A stretch of DNA of 64,000 bases from Alligator mississippiensis (taxonomy: Eukaryota; Chordata; Crocodylia; Alligatoridae): contig NC_081824.1 of the NCBI RefSeq assembly GCF_030867095.1, positions 238,664,719-238,728,718 of the forward strand, read 5' to 3'. How positions within the stretch are numbered: position 1 is the first letter of the stretch; each line of letters starts with the position of its first letter. Shown here in pieces: positions 1-10,037 of this stretch. Under the pieces are notes generated by a model. The model saw only the letters and a program-made list of their open reading frames with translations, did no database searches and was not told the origin of the DNA. Position numbers and translations under genes: made by a program.

Positions 1-30
1 CGAGCCACCTCAAGTGGCTCCCAGGGTCTC

Positions 31-600
31 TCACTTTCTGTGCAGCGCCTCCTGCAGCCTCATTCTGGGGGATGAGGACCTGAGCCGCCCCAGGGGCTCC
101 AAAGATCCTGCTCCGTGCACTGGCCTGTGCACTGTGTCTCTGACCGCACACCAGAGGTTGCAGACCCAAGTCGCCTCATGCAGCTCCCAGGGTCTGGGTG
201 CCATGCTGCACACCGAGAACCTAACCGCTGGAGCTGTCTCCTGCTCCCTGCTGACAGAAGTCTTCAGGGGCTCTTCCTGGGCTACTGCTTTGCCCTGCTG
301 AGCAGCTCTCCTCAGCTCATCTAAACCCTGCTCTTCTCTCTTCTCAGTCCTTGATGCATCTGCCCCTTGGGCTGGGCACACAGCTCCTTTTATATGCTCC
401 AGGGCTCTGCCCCTGAAGTCTGCCGGACCTGACAGTTTGCAGTCTTCAATCAGGTCTGGGAGAGCTCTTCTCCCCTGCCCCTCAGAAAAGGGGTGTGATG
501 TTATTTCTCTTGCTGCCTCCTGGTTAGTGGATGGGCTCCACCAATCAAAACAGCAGGATCTCAAGCCTGGGATTCAACCCAAGCTCTGAAAGGTAAGCCT
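31..600 (-). repeat. Possible LTR or promoter-like repeat, unclassified
   Basis: On the minus strand this block has an ATATAAAAGG box (387-396) and, upstream of it, an ATTGG (inverted CCAAT) near 541-545. That spacing resembles an LTR or a retroelement promoter. A 177-codon minus frame is open across it, but it has no family motif I recognise, so I do not call a gene. No second copy is present in the window and the ends cannot be defined. Confidence 0.25.
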
Positions 601-959
601 GCTACAATTGTCTGTAGTGCGAAGAAAGGTTATCAGGAGTCAAGTAGATTATAATGTGCCTTGAGGTCAAAATAAATGTTTAGTCTTTGGTTTTTAGTGT
701 CCAACCAGTTTATAATTTATTTATTTTTTTATCCCAGGCTTGTCTTTTGAAGGTATTTTGTAAATTTCCCTTGAGCACAAGGATAATGAAGTCAGAAAAT
801 GAGTGGTTGTTCTGTAAAGTGTTCTCCTACATGTGTTTCTGTGTCTCCCTCCTTAATATTCTCCCTGTGATCATTAATTTGGGTATGTAGTTTTAGTCTG
901 GTTTCAATCACGTAATTAACATGAAGGCAACTAGACCCTAGGTGAAACAAATCTGCCAA
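601..959. other. AT-rich stretch with no gene seen
   Basis: Low-complexity AT-rich DNA. Neither strand shows a domain, a splice-bounded exon or a repeat boundary that I can support. Confidence 0.5.
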
Positions 960-1155
960 ACAAACCCGATCTTCTTTGATAAAGTAACTAGTTGGGTGGA
1001 TGAAGGGAATGCATTGGACTTAGTGTACTTGAACTTCAGCAAAGGTTTTTACAAAGACCCACATGACCCTCTCACAAAGACCAGAGAAATGTGATCAAGA
1101 CAAAAGTACTACAGGTGGATAGACAACTGGATTAGTAGCCACAAGCAAAGAATAA
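960..1155 (+). mobile_element. CR1 LINE reverse-transcriptase fragment, left piece
   Basis: The + strand resembles the CR1 RT segment around the aspartate-containing strand (LDLVYLNFSKGF matches the usual DxVYLDFxKAF pattern), followed by a region like the CR1 NWL..R.QRV segment. The reading contains a stop and stops resembling CR1 exactly where a Tigger terminal repeat starts. Matching downstream RT sequence resumes at about 17529. I infer that both pieces were one CR1 copy before the Tigger insertion. Confidence 0.75.
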
Positions 1156-1490
1156 AAGTAAAAGCTGTGTTATCTGGCACTTTACTATCCAGAATGCTCT
1201 ATTAATTGGCATCTGTCATAGACGGCATCTTGCTGTTTATGGATGCTTCAGGACACTGCCAGGCAGTGTCTCTAGCAGCAGTCTCATCCACCGTTGTGAT
1301 CGCATTGTGCTTGTGCTTGGACTTTGAATTGAATATTGCTGAATATCTCATCCATCCTGCAACTATGGCTACCAATACTCCGTGAACAAACAGAGGACAA
1401 ACGCGAAAGTGTGTTGTGTTGATGGTTACACAGAAATTGGGCATAATTAAGTGGCTGGAGAAAAGAGAAAACAGGAACAGGTTGATGCAG
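1156..1490 (+). mobile_element. Tigger-type DNA transposon, left end
   Basis: It begins with AGTAAAAGCTGTGTTATC (from 1157), which is the inverted counterpart of the right end near 17505-17526 (GATAACAGAGCTTTTACTG). This is the form of TcMar-Tigger termini. Codons near 1363-1490 give degraded transposase N-terminal sequence that runs into the reading resuming at 15981. The transposase is broken by an early stop and by the 14.5-kb LTR element inserted at 1490/15976. Confidence 0.8.
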
Positions 1491-2329
1491 TGTGGTGTCT
1501 CTAGTGGGCGTGGTGAATCCCTCACTGTCCCCCTTTACTGGAGCGCCCCCTCAACTCATCTGCCACAACATGTTGTTAATGGGTAAAAGGAGGGGTTCAG
1601 TGGTGTTCCTCTTCTCGGGTGACCCGGTAAAGGGGGTACTCAAGTTCGTGCTGCGATATTCTTCGGGGCTCCACCTCCCCTACACTCCGTCCACTTGCCA
1701 ACCACTCGGGTGTCAGTTTCATTGTTCCGCTGTTCCCTGTAAGCCTGTTTTCTAAGGGATCAGGCATTAGCTTCAGCACTGGTCAGTTGCCTGGATGTTA
1801 AGGCAGCTGGAGCCACAGTCCCTAGTGCCAGAGGGCTGGGCTCATGTTGTCTTGCATCCGTCTCTCTTCAAGGGAGACAGATGCCCCTCTAACCTTTTAA
1901 ATTCAGGTGGTTGGGGATTGACCCTCCCCAGCCCAGTGCAGAACGCTGCTCCCCCTGCTCCAGGAGCGGGTGCAGCGCCTGCAGCAACACTCCTGCCAGC
2001 CTCTGGAGTCACCGCCTGCCTGGCATGGTCCCTGCTGGCTCGCTCTGTCCCTCCTTTCCCCTACCAGCTTCCGGTGAGGTTTTTAAACTACCTGCGGCGA
2101 TGTCCCCAGCCACTGCAACTAGCCTGTCACTCCCCCGCCTTGGGGGCAGTTGTTTAAAGAGCTGGCATAATGCCGGCTCATGTGGCTCCGGCTCTGGCTC
2201 CAGCTCTGGCTCCAGCTGTGCTTCAGGAGGTAAGTTTCCTGGGGTGTGGGGGGCCTGTTTGTTCCCTGCGGGGACTCTCAGGGTTTCTCCCAGTTCCTTT
2301 GGTGCCTGTGGGAGCTTCTCGCCACCACA
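1491..2329 (-). repeat. Gypsy 3' LTR
   Basis: 839 bp, alignable along its whole length to 15162-15975 with many substitutions and small indels. In element direction it starts TGTGGTGGC and ends ACACCACA. It is preceded by a polypurine tract. The sibling LTR has mutated terminal bases (TA for TG). Confidence 0.9.
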
Positions 2330-2344
2330 GACCTCCCCCCTTAA
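2330..2344 (-). other. Gypsy polypurine tract
   Basis: Reads TTAAGGGGGGAGGTC on the minus strand and abuts the LTR start TGTGG. This is the expected plus-strand priming site and fixes the orientation of the element. Confidence 0.85.
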
Positions 2345-2889
2345 GATGCCTTGTGGCATCTTGACATCTTGTATGGCCTCCCAAATAGCCTGATATTCCC
2401 TCTCATGTGCTTGACGTGCCTTGTCGGTTGGCTCCTCTACCCTGATATATCTAGGGAGAAAAGCTGCCATGAGGTTATCCTTGCCAGGGCAGTGCATTAT
2501 CATAAACATGAATGGTTGAAAAGCGAGTGCCCAGTGGGTAATGTGAGTATTGTCCCTTTATTTTTTGGTTAACCACTGCAGGGGGGCATGGTCCATCACC
2601 ACCAGGAACTCCCAGCCCATCAAATAATATTAAAAATACTCTATTGCCCAGTGTATGGCTAGGCACTTGTGTGGTTCTTGAAAGGAACGTATTTCCTCCA
2701 CCTTGTCTGCCAGGGGTTGGATGGTTCCCCGTCCTACAGAAAACCCCAGGCACTTGGTTTCTGTGCCCACTAGTTTGCATTTTTGGGGGATTCGTTGTCA
2801 TCCCAGTTGCTTGAAGCTCTCTCAAGACTGCCCTCAGGGCGTCAAGATGCTGGGGCCAATCTGAGGTGAAGATGATTATGTCATCAATG
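2345..2889 (-). pseudogene. Gypsy RT C-terminal part and RNase H, 3' of the ERV insertion
   Basis: This minus-strand stretch resumes the RT reading exactly at the catalytic box, with codons for IDD then IIIFTSDW at about 2862-2889. It continues into the RT thumb region (ALRAVLRELQATG) and RNase H-like sequence with a VPGGDGPCPPAVVNQK stretch near 2570-2610. Multiple frameshifts are present: the thumb, connection and RNase H pieces lie in different frames. It belongs with the RT fragment at 10038-10330, from which the ERV separates it. Confidence 0.8.
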
Positions 2890-3339
2890 TGTGGAAGAAA
2901 TCAAACTTTGCGTTGTGGTTGTATCAGAATTGACAGAGCCATCTTGGTTTATTTAAAGCTATATAAGTGATCACAAGGAGGGTTCTCAAAGGAACTCTGA
3001 CCTCTACAAGTTTACAAGCATATTTATAATTTAGACAGCGAGAAAAGATGCAGGGTTCAGACAAAGCAACCTTGAGAGAAACAGAAAGATGTTGATCATT
3101 TGTTTGTCACACGTAAGCAGTTTACTTATTCAGAAAAAAACCCACTGTGTTTTGGGAACATTTATCAGCTTCTGGTTCAGCAGAAAGGAGGAGGTTAACA
3201 TCTGCACACAGACAAAATAAGGCATGAAGGTTTTTCCTTATCTTAGAACATTTTGAAATGCATAGCATCAGCATCTTTGTCTGTTCTCTTTCTCTCTCTC
3301 CTTAGTCAAGTAAGAGGCCTGGTTAAACTTATTTCCACA
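2890..3339 (-). repeat. ERV 3' LTR
   Basis: 450 bp. On the + strand it starts TGTGGAAG and ends TTCCACA, giving short inverted ends. It is paired with 9589-10037. Confidence 0.95.
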
Positions 3340-3351
3340 TTCCCCACTTTT
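3340..3351 (-). other. ERV polypurine tract
   Basis: AAAAGTGGGGAA on the minus strand, directly against the 3' LTR. Confidence 0.8.
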
Positions 3352-3431
3352 GGGCCTTTTTGGCCCAACATATTAGACATTTATAGCCATGAACCTTTTA
3401 ACTTCTACTTCTTCTGTCTCCTTACCTTCCA

Positions 3432-3815
3432 TTAGTTTAACATACATATCACAAAAGTCGGTCCAATTAAGGGTAAAGCAATTATGGGCACTGCTGTCAT
3501 TGTACTAGGAGGCAAGTGGGAACATACCCAACATTTAGAAACATTTAAATTCTTTGCATATTGATAAGACAGTTGAAGAAAAGCATTTTGGTGAGCATGC
3601 CAGTGTGGGAGTGATCTTTTTGACCTGTTTTGAAGTCTAGTCTGATTTATAATTTTTCTTTTAGCTGGTGAGTCTTTAAGTTCATAAAAGATGATCCAAA
3701 AGGAAAGACTGAGAAGTACCCAAGTCATGACTAACCAACCCCACCTCGGGAACCAGGAACTAGGTAGAGGCCTTTTTCCTTTCCCGAAGGGCATAGTGGT
3801 GTCGTTGGGGTACAT
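3432..3815 (-). pseudogene. ERV env remnant, N-terminal SU only
   Basis: About 127 codons. Hydrophobic residues at about 25-45 could serve as a signal or anchor. They are followed by a basic RSKRS stretch and a segment ending in a CWVC motif (about residues 95-99), which is typical of the N-terminal part of many class I ERV surface subunits. The frame stops about 90 bp before the LTR. The rest of SU, the fusion peptide and the whole transmembrane subunit are absent, so no functional envelope can be made. The family-level call rests on the CWVC context and the position. Confidence 0.65.
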
Positions 3816-3983
3816 TTTCTTCTTTTTGTAGTGGTAAATCCTCTTCGCTCTGTAGTGGCAAATCCTCTTTGCCAGTAGGCGCTTGCCTCACTACTGGTCT
3901 TGAGCTCTCCTGTTGGCAGGCGCTAGGCTCACTACCAGTCTGTGGAGGCTGATTACAAGGTTGATATGGAGGAGACTCTAAGT

Positions 3984-4703
3984 CTAACGGGGCTGATGTT
4001 TTTTACTGTGTGAAGCATGGATCCATGTTTGGAGTCCTTGACACTTTATTGCAGTGTTGGTTGTCAGGAGTACCTGGAATGGGCCTTTCCAGCAGGGTTC
4101 CAGCGATGACTTCCATTGATGGACTTTTACATGGACCCAGTCGCCAGGTAGGATGGAATGGCATGGCTCATCTGGTTCCTTGGGGAGAGCTGTTTGTACC
4201 TGTGAATGAAAAGCCTTAACACACTTCATTAGTGCTGTACAGTAGTCTAGAATAGTATTATCAAGTAAATGTATATCGCAAAAGTGGAAGGCAACAGGTG
4301 GTGAGACAGGGAGCCTCATGGGTCTTCCCGTCAGGATTTCATGTGGGCTAAGTCTGGTCTTTCGATTGACAGTAGATCTCATACTCATAAGGGCTATGGG
4401 AAGTGCATCTGGCCATTTCAGGTGAGTCTCAGCACAAATTTTGGCCAGTTTATTTTTTAAAATGCCATTTTGGCATTCCACTTGGCCCGAGACCTGTGGA
4501 TGTCACGGGCAATGAAAGTTCTGCTGGATTTGCAGGACTCTGCAGACTTCTTTCATTATCTGCCCAGTAAAATGAGTTCCTCTATCAGAGTTTATGGATA
4601 AAGGAATACCAAACCTTGGAATAAAGTCTCTGAGCAACTTTTTGCTCACAGTGGTGGTATCAGCTTTTGCACATGGGTAGGCTTCTACCCATCCAGAGAA
4701 CAT
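3984..4703 (-). pseudogene. ERV integrase, catalytic core and C-terminal domain
   Basis: The minus strand shows the core segment with FSGWVEAYPC and NSDRGTHF (second catalytic Asp), then an in-frame TGA at 4500-4502. The catalytic-Glu region (SGQVE) follows, and the C-terminal domain ends with the gammaretrovirus-like [13 protein letters not shown] and WIHASHSKK segments. The N-terminal zinc module lies in the preceding open segment (4726-5799), separated by a frameshift and short disrupted sequence near 4704-4730. It would insert proviral DNA into the host genome if intact; it is not intact. Confidence 0.85.
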
Positions 4704-4725
4704 ACATACAATAACAAGAACATAT

Positions 4726-5799
4726 TCATAAGAACAACATTTCTGCCTTTGAATAAAATCTATTTGTAAATTTACGAACAGCCCCCAAGCTGGGGGATGT
4801 GCTGCATTTTTTGTTTTTTACAGGCTTCCCCACATTATGGGCTTGATAAATAGGGCAGGTATAACAGTATTGTTGAGCCACAGATGAAAAAGTTGGAGCA
4901 AACCAATCAAGTTTAACAGCTTCTATCATCCCTCCTTTGCTCACATGTGCTATGCCGTGGTGTATGTGAGCAAGATAGGAAAGAAGGACCATTGGGGCAA
5001 TCAGGTGGCTGTCCGGGGAGCACCACAAATGGTCAGGGTGTAACAAACACCCAGCCAGTCTCCATGTATATTTTTCTGGTTCTAGAGCCTGATCTTGGAG
5101 GAGGGCAACGTCATGAAGTCTTGCCAATGGAGACTGGTTAGTCGAGATGGACAAAAACACAGGTGTAGCCTGAGGAGTGGAGATAGCCACAGCTTTGGCA
5201 GTGGAGTCTGCCAGAGCATTCCCACATGTAACATCATCATGAGGGTTCTGGTGAGCTTGGCATTTAATAATAGCAACAGCAGAAGGTAACTGTAAAGCAT
5301 TTAACAAGGCATTTACATATGGACCATTACTAATTTTGGCACCTGCTGACATGAGGAAGCCTCTTTGCTTCCAAAGTTGACCATAATCGTGTACAATACC
5401 AAAGGCATAGTGAGAATCAGTGTAAATATTAACAGAGATTCCAGAGGCTAGGGTGCAAGCCCTGGTAAGGGCCACAAGCTCAGCAACTTGAGCTGAATAC
5501 ACATTGGGCAAGTGATGGCTTTCTATAACATCATATTGGGAACATACTGCATATCTTGCAACAAGAGAACCTTTTGAGTTTCTTTGACATGATCCATCAA
5601 CATAAAATACTAGATTTGGGTTTTGCAAGGGGGTGTCCTTTAGATCAGAGCGGGGCATTGTTAGGTGGGCAGTAAGAGCAATACGATTGTGGGGTTCACC
5701 ATCTGAAGAAGTAGGCAACAGGGAGGCAGGATTTAAAACAGGGCATTTAGTTAGAGTAATATTTCGAGCAGAAAGAAGCAACATTTCATACTTAGTCAA
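4726..5799 (-). pseudogene. ERV RNase H and integrase N-terminal domain
   Basis: This is the longest open segment in the provirus, at 357 codons. The RNase H motifs are in order: YVDGSC (residues about 65-70), AQVAELVAL with the catalytic Glu, YTDSHYAF and NALADSTAK. The integrase zinc-binding module follows, with HHGIAH and later CYTCPI. RNase H would degrade the RNA of the RNA/DNA hybrid. It is separated from RT by breaks at about 5800-5846 and ends in a frameshift before the integrase core. Confidence 0.88.
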
Positions 5800-5846
5800 T
5801 CTAGCATTTGAAAGGTGTTGAGTTTTAGTTTTTAGTAAAAGGGCTG

Positions 5847-6230
5847 CTACAGCGTGTGGGACAGCAACAGTAAGGGAGAACCTAACACAAGGGTACAGGA
5901 CAGTTCAACAGTAATAGCAGCTGCAGCTACAGCATGAAGACATGGAGGAAGTCTGGCTGCAACAGGGTCAAGAGCAGAGCTATAATAAGCAATGGGACGG
6001 TGCTTGTCTTCATGTGCTTGAATGAGCACAGCAAGTGCAAATCCGTCTTTTTCATGACAAAAAAGAATAAAGGGTTTAGTATAATCAGGAAGTCCTAGGG
6101 CAGGAGCTTGTGACAGAGCTTGTTTAATAGAGACAAAAGCAGCTTCGGCTTCTGAAGTCCAGGGCAAAGGCTCAGGGGTATTAACAAGAGTCAGGTTTTG
6201 CAGGGGCTTGACTGTAGAGCCATAGCCAAG
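5847..6230 (-). pseudogene. ERV RT connection region
   Basis: The minus-strand reading WTSEAEAAF, then PDYTKPFILFC and RPIAYYSSALDPVA, is the conserved connection between RT thumb and RNase H in class I retroviruses. It is preceded by an in-frame TGA at 6231-6233 (a TGG-to-TGA-type change after GYCRQ) and followed by a stop and disrupted sequence near 5820-5845. Confidence 0.85.
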
Positions 6231-6233
6231 TAT

Positions 6234-7235
6234 TCACTGGCGGCAGTAGCCAGCCATGCCTAGGAAAATATGCATTTGGGACACAGTAGTTGGTCTAGGG
6301 ATTTTAAGAATAGTTTCTATCCTGGAAGAAGAAAGCAGTCGTTCTCCAGCGGAAATATCATGACCCAAATAGTGGACACAAGGGAGACAAAGTTGTAGCT
6401 TTTCTTTAGATGCCTTATGGCCTTTTAGGGCAAGAGAGGTGAGGAGAGTTAAAGAATCAGCTTTACAGGTTTTAAAGGAGGTAGATGCTAAGAGCAGATC
6501 ATCAACGTACTGTACAAGCACAGAATTTTCTTTAAATATGATGTCATCTAAATCCTTCTTCAGAATTTGAGAAAAAAGAGAAGGGGATTCAGTCTAGCCT
6601 TGGGGCAATCGAGTCCAGGTATACTGAAGTCCCTGATAGGTAAATGCAAAGAGAAACTGGCTATCAGGGTGTATAGGGATAGAAAAAAATGCAGAACACA
6701 AGTCAACAACAGTAAAATAACAGGCATTAGGAGGAATACAGGACAAGATAGTGGCTGGATTTGGTACAACAGGAAAAGTAGGTAAAACTGCAGAATTTAC
6801 TGCACGGAGGTCTTGTACAAAGCGATAGATATTCTTTCCAGATTTCTTTACAGGAAGAATAGGTGTATTACAAGGGCTCTTAGTCAGGACAATGATAACT
6901 TGCTTCAAAAGAGCTGTTATAACAGGGCATATCCCTTCTTCGGCTTCTGGGTGTAAGGGGTATTGAGTAACTTTAGGTAACGGCTTAGCTGGGTTTAATC
7001 TCATTTTTAAAGGCTGGGCAGTATGGATTTGCCCTACTTCATTAGCATGTTGGGACCAGAGAAACGGAGAGACAGCCTTTATGATTTCCTTTTGTAACAC
7101 AGAAAGATTAGGGGACTCAGGCTCAGGAGGTGAGCTAGCTAGGGTAGCAAGTACAGCCATTTCATTAACACAGGGAACATCCAAATAAACACCATTAGGA
7201 GAACAATAAGTAGTACAGCTGAGTTTACAAAGCAA
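6234..7235 (-). pseudogene. ERV reverse transcriptase
   Basis: RT fingers and palm are readable on the minus strand: QYPLHPEAEEGI, then PVKKSGKNIYRFVQDLRAVN, FTVVDLCSAFFSIPI and LPQG. An in-frame TAG at 6591-6593 sits directly after LPQG. The reading resumes with the catalytic QYVDDLLLAS at about 6490-6512 and the YLGHDIS thumb motif. Apart from the stop, the catalytic residues are preserved. The enzyme would copy the viral RNA to DNA. Confidence 0.88.
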
Positions 7236-7548
7236 ATCTCTGCCTAATAAATTAACAGGAGAAAAAGGACTGAGGAGAAAGGCATGTTGATCAGAAACAG
7301 GACCAAGAGAAACATGTAAGGGTTGGGAAACAGGATGAGAAACTCTGATTTGAAATTCCTACAGCGTTTACAACAGCAGAGGAGAGGGGGGTTGTAGAAA
7401 ATTCTTCAGCTTGGAGAGTAGAGCGACTTGCGCCGGTATCTACTAAACATTTTGTAGGAGTGCCACTTATTAAACAGGAAATGAAGGGATCCTCTTGATT
7501 AAGTGAGAGAAGCGGGGCTGTGATGATGTTATCATTCCTCAGGCTGTC
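7236..7548 (-). pseudogene. ERV protease
   Basis: Retropepsin-type segment between gag and RT. The active-site CLVDTGASRSTL is encoded at about 7410-7455 (minus). Frame breaks occur on both sides of about 7360, so the flap and C-terminal part are not in the same frame as the active site. It would cleave the Gag-Pol precursor. Confidence 0.75.
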
Positions 7549-8254
7549 CTAACAGGAGGCTTCTTGATTCGGGATCGAGAATTGAGTGAGAGGAGGTGGT
7601 GGCTGGTTAAATGTCATCCCCAGCTGGCCAGGCCGGTGAGGACATTGAGCCTTCCAGTGTCCTGGTTGGCCACAATAATAACAACTGTCATTATTTTGGG
7701 ACTGAAATTCTCCTTGTCCCATCCCACAACTATGTCCCCTGCCTCTGAATTGTCCTCGGTAGAAACCTCGGCTTCTACCTCTGTCTAAAGTTTGTATTTG
7801 TAAAGACATTAGCTTAGTTTCCGTGGATTCCTTTTTCTTTTCTTGGCAGGCTGTACAGTGATTAGCAATGGTGACTAATTCTGTAAGCATCTTAGTTTGA
7901 CAACCTACAGCAATTATACACAGCTGTTCCTGGACTTTAGAAAGAAGTCCTTGGACAAAAGTGGCGGCAACTGCTTCTGGGGCAGTTTCAGCTGCATCTT
8001 CAATGCCACAATATCTTTCAAATATGAGTTTCAAGCGAACCATGTAGTCTGCTGGGGATTCTCCTTTGTTTTGCTTACAGTTATTTATTTTGGCCCAGTC
8101 AGTTTTCCTGGGGCAGATTTTAAGCACGGACTCAAGAAGGCGTTCTCGGGCACTTACTAAACGACCTCCCATTCCGGGATCTTGAGGAGGCCAATTAGCC
8201 TGTGCGATGAGGCAGTTATGAACTGAATCAGTTATCTACTGATGATCTGATGAT
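7549..8254 (-). pseudogene. ERV gag, capsid C-terminal half and nucleocapsid
   Basis: 207 codons are open from 8172. The capsid part contains NKGESPADYMVRLK, which fits the retroviral major-homology-region neighbourhood. The nucleocapsid is an RG-rich stretch followed by one C-X2-C-X4-H-X4-C knuckle (CYYCGQPGHWKAQC, about 7643-7686). One knuckle is usual for gamma-type gag. Upstream capsid codons (NCLIAQANWPPQDPG) are present above the first ATG, so the true reading was longer before a CR1 tail landed at 8255-8310. Confidence 0.85.
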
Positions 8255-8310
8255 CGGACTCGATGATCTATTGAGGTCCCTTCCAACCCTAACATGTATG
8301 AATCTATGAA
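8255..8310 (+). mobile_element. 56-bp CR1 3' tail inside ERV gag
   Basis: The sequence from GGACTCGATGATCTATTGAG to the ATGAATCTATGAA tail matches the 3' end of the CR1 at 36472-36533 with only a few differences. It is a severely 5'-truncated + strand CR1 insertion that splits the capsid reading. It must be younger than the ERV. Confidence 0.88.
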
Positions 8311-8845
8311 CCTCGGAGGGTAGAACACTTCTCTTTAATTGGTTTAAATCCGCCCATGTTGACTCATAACAATTGATTACAGTTTCTAATTCATCTCTAA
8401 ACTTCTGTGGTTCTTCCCTCATATTGAGGAATTGCTTAATAAGGTTTAGGAGATCTCCTGGGACTAGTATGGGGGTGGCACACTAAAAAAATCAATTATG
8501 TCTTCTACAGATTCATTCTCAGTCAATTGTGGATAAAGTTGTATTGGTGCTGATAATGTTGTTGATGGGGGATCTCCTATTGGTGCATTTTTCTGTTTTA
8601 ATTCTTTTATCTGAGATTTTAGTTTTTTCTTGGGAGTCCTTAAGGCTCTGAACCTGAGATTCTTGATGTCTTTTGGAAGCATCTGCATACTAATCAAAAA
8701 ATGTGTCCCACTGAGTCTGTGGTGTTTTACTGCCTCTTGACTCAAGGGCTCCGTGGAGATGAAGGATTTTACTTAAATCAAATGTTCCTTCCAGGGGAAA
8801 CTGCAAGCTAGAATCATCTCTGGTATACACCAATTCCATTTGTCT
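8311..8845 (-). pseudogene. ERV gag, matrix/p12 and capsid N-terminal part
   Basis: The reading starts near an ATG at about 8840 (MELVYTRDDSS...). It passes through a lysine-rich coiled segment and reaches a VPPPY late-domain motif at about 8464-8480, with a TAG stop directly after it. A separate short capsid segment (FRDELETVINCYESTWADL, about 8345-8405) follows. At least two further stops interrupt the matrix part. PPPY motifs recruit Nedd4-family ligases for budding in intact viruses. Confidence 0.7.
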
Positions 8846-9572
8846 AGAAACTTACAATTTTTATGGCCATAGTGTGTGTACATGTACAATGCTGGAGTCC
8901 CCTTTGGCAGAGCCGGTACGTCTTTAGACCCTCTGCTCCCCATGTCTTTAAGCTCAATTCACACAGGTCTTTCACACAGGAGAGGCTTATTAAGGTTGTC
9001 CAGTCAGGTCGTGAGATTTGCTAGTGGCACAGGAATGCTGTGGCTAATGTCCAAAGACAAGATTCCATAGCACCGGCACACAATGCATTTACTCACTATT
9101 AGACACGACTCATTCATGAGAGTGGGGGTAGGGAAAATTCATCACACAACCCTGATCTCCTTCAGTCTAAGGGTTTCCACCTTACACCCTTGCTTTCGAA
9201 GAGCACACGCAACGAGTCTGGCGTCCTCGGGGCGGATGCACAAGGTTTCCAGTCCCAGCTTCAGAAAGACCTCATAGTTCTTTACAGAACTTAACTCAAT
9301 TCACATGGGGAAACACATCCACTGACAACAGCAACACAGTTTCAAATTCTTTTCTACTCACAGTTCCTACTTACATAGTGGGTCTGACAACTCTGGCAGC
9401 AAAAGGCTCAGATAGGGTAAGACTCAAGCAGCCAACAGGAAGACACACAGGCAGTCTCTCACTGAAAAGCCCCAATAGAGATTTCAAAAGGTCTCTTACC
9501 TTAGTTTGGCACCAGGGCATCAGTGAGGAGACGGTCTGTAACTCAACCTATCACTCTGGGCGTGTCTACCTA
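8846..9572 (-). other. ERV untranslated leader
   Basis: About 720 bp between the primer-binding site and the gag start. No coding motif is seen; such leaders carry the packaging signal in intact retroviruses. Confidence 0.6.
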
Positions 9573-9585
9573 AGTCACGGCACCA
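9573..9585 (-). other. ERV primer-binding site, tRNA-His
   Basis: The + strand AGTCACGGCACCA equals the 3' end of vertebrate tRNA-His including CCA, so the minus-strand provirus reads TGGTGCCGTGACT. It lies three bases inside the 5' LTR. Confidence 0.88.
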
Positions 9586-9588
9586 AAC

Positions 9589-10037
9589 TGTGAAAGAAAT
9601 CAAACTTTGCATTGTGGTTGTATCAGAATTGACAGAGCCATCTTGGTTTATTTAAAGCTATGCAAGTGATCACAAGGAGGGTTCTCAAAGGAACTCTGAC
9701 CTCTACAAGTTTACAAGCGTATTTATACTTTAGACAGCGAGAAAAGATGCAGGGTTCAGACAAAGCAACCTTGAGAGAAACAGAAAGATGTCCATCATTT
9801 GTTTGTCACACATAAGCAGTTTACTTATTCAGAAAAAAACCCCACTGTGTTTTGGGAACAGTTATCAGCTTCTGGTTCGGCGGAAAGGAGGAGGAGGTTA
9901 ACATCTGCTCACAGACACAACAAGGCATGAAGGTTTTTCCTTAGAACATTTTGAAACGCATAGCATCAGCATCTTTGTCTGTTCTCTTTCTCTCTCTTCT
10001 TAGTCAAATAAGAGGCCTGGTTAAACTTATTTCCACA
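9589..10037 (-). repeat. ERV 5' LTR
   Basis: 449 bp, paired with 2890-3339. The two copies differ by scattered substitutions and by 3- to 5-bp indels near 9890-9945. Confidence 0.95.

Larger units (their letters stand above)
2890..10037 (-). mobile_element. Class I (gamma-like) endogenous retrovirus, tRNA-His primer, defective
   Basis: A 7.15-kb minus-strand provirus with two 450-bp LTRs, an adjacent tRNA-His primer-binding site, a polypurine tract and a 4-bp target duplication AATG (2886-2889 and 10038-10041). Gag, protease, RT, RNase H, integrase and a short env remnant are in the normal retroviral order. The single CCHC knuckle in gag, the LPQG and YVDD RT motifs and the gammaretrovirus-type integrase C-terminus support class I. 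Several in-frame stops and frameshifts, and loss of most of env, make it non-functional. By eye the LTRs differ at about 18-20 positions, so the insertion is not very recent. Confidence 0.93.

Noticed and set aside
31..564. A 177-codon minus-strand open frame
   Set aside because: No recognisable domain, heavy overlap with open frames on both strands due to GC content, and a TATA-like box in the middle. Treated as a repeat or promoter-like block.
3432..3815. Possible captured (syncytin-like) env gene
   Set aside because: Only the N-terminal SU part is present and there is no fusion peptide or transmembrane subunit.
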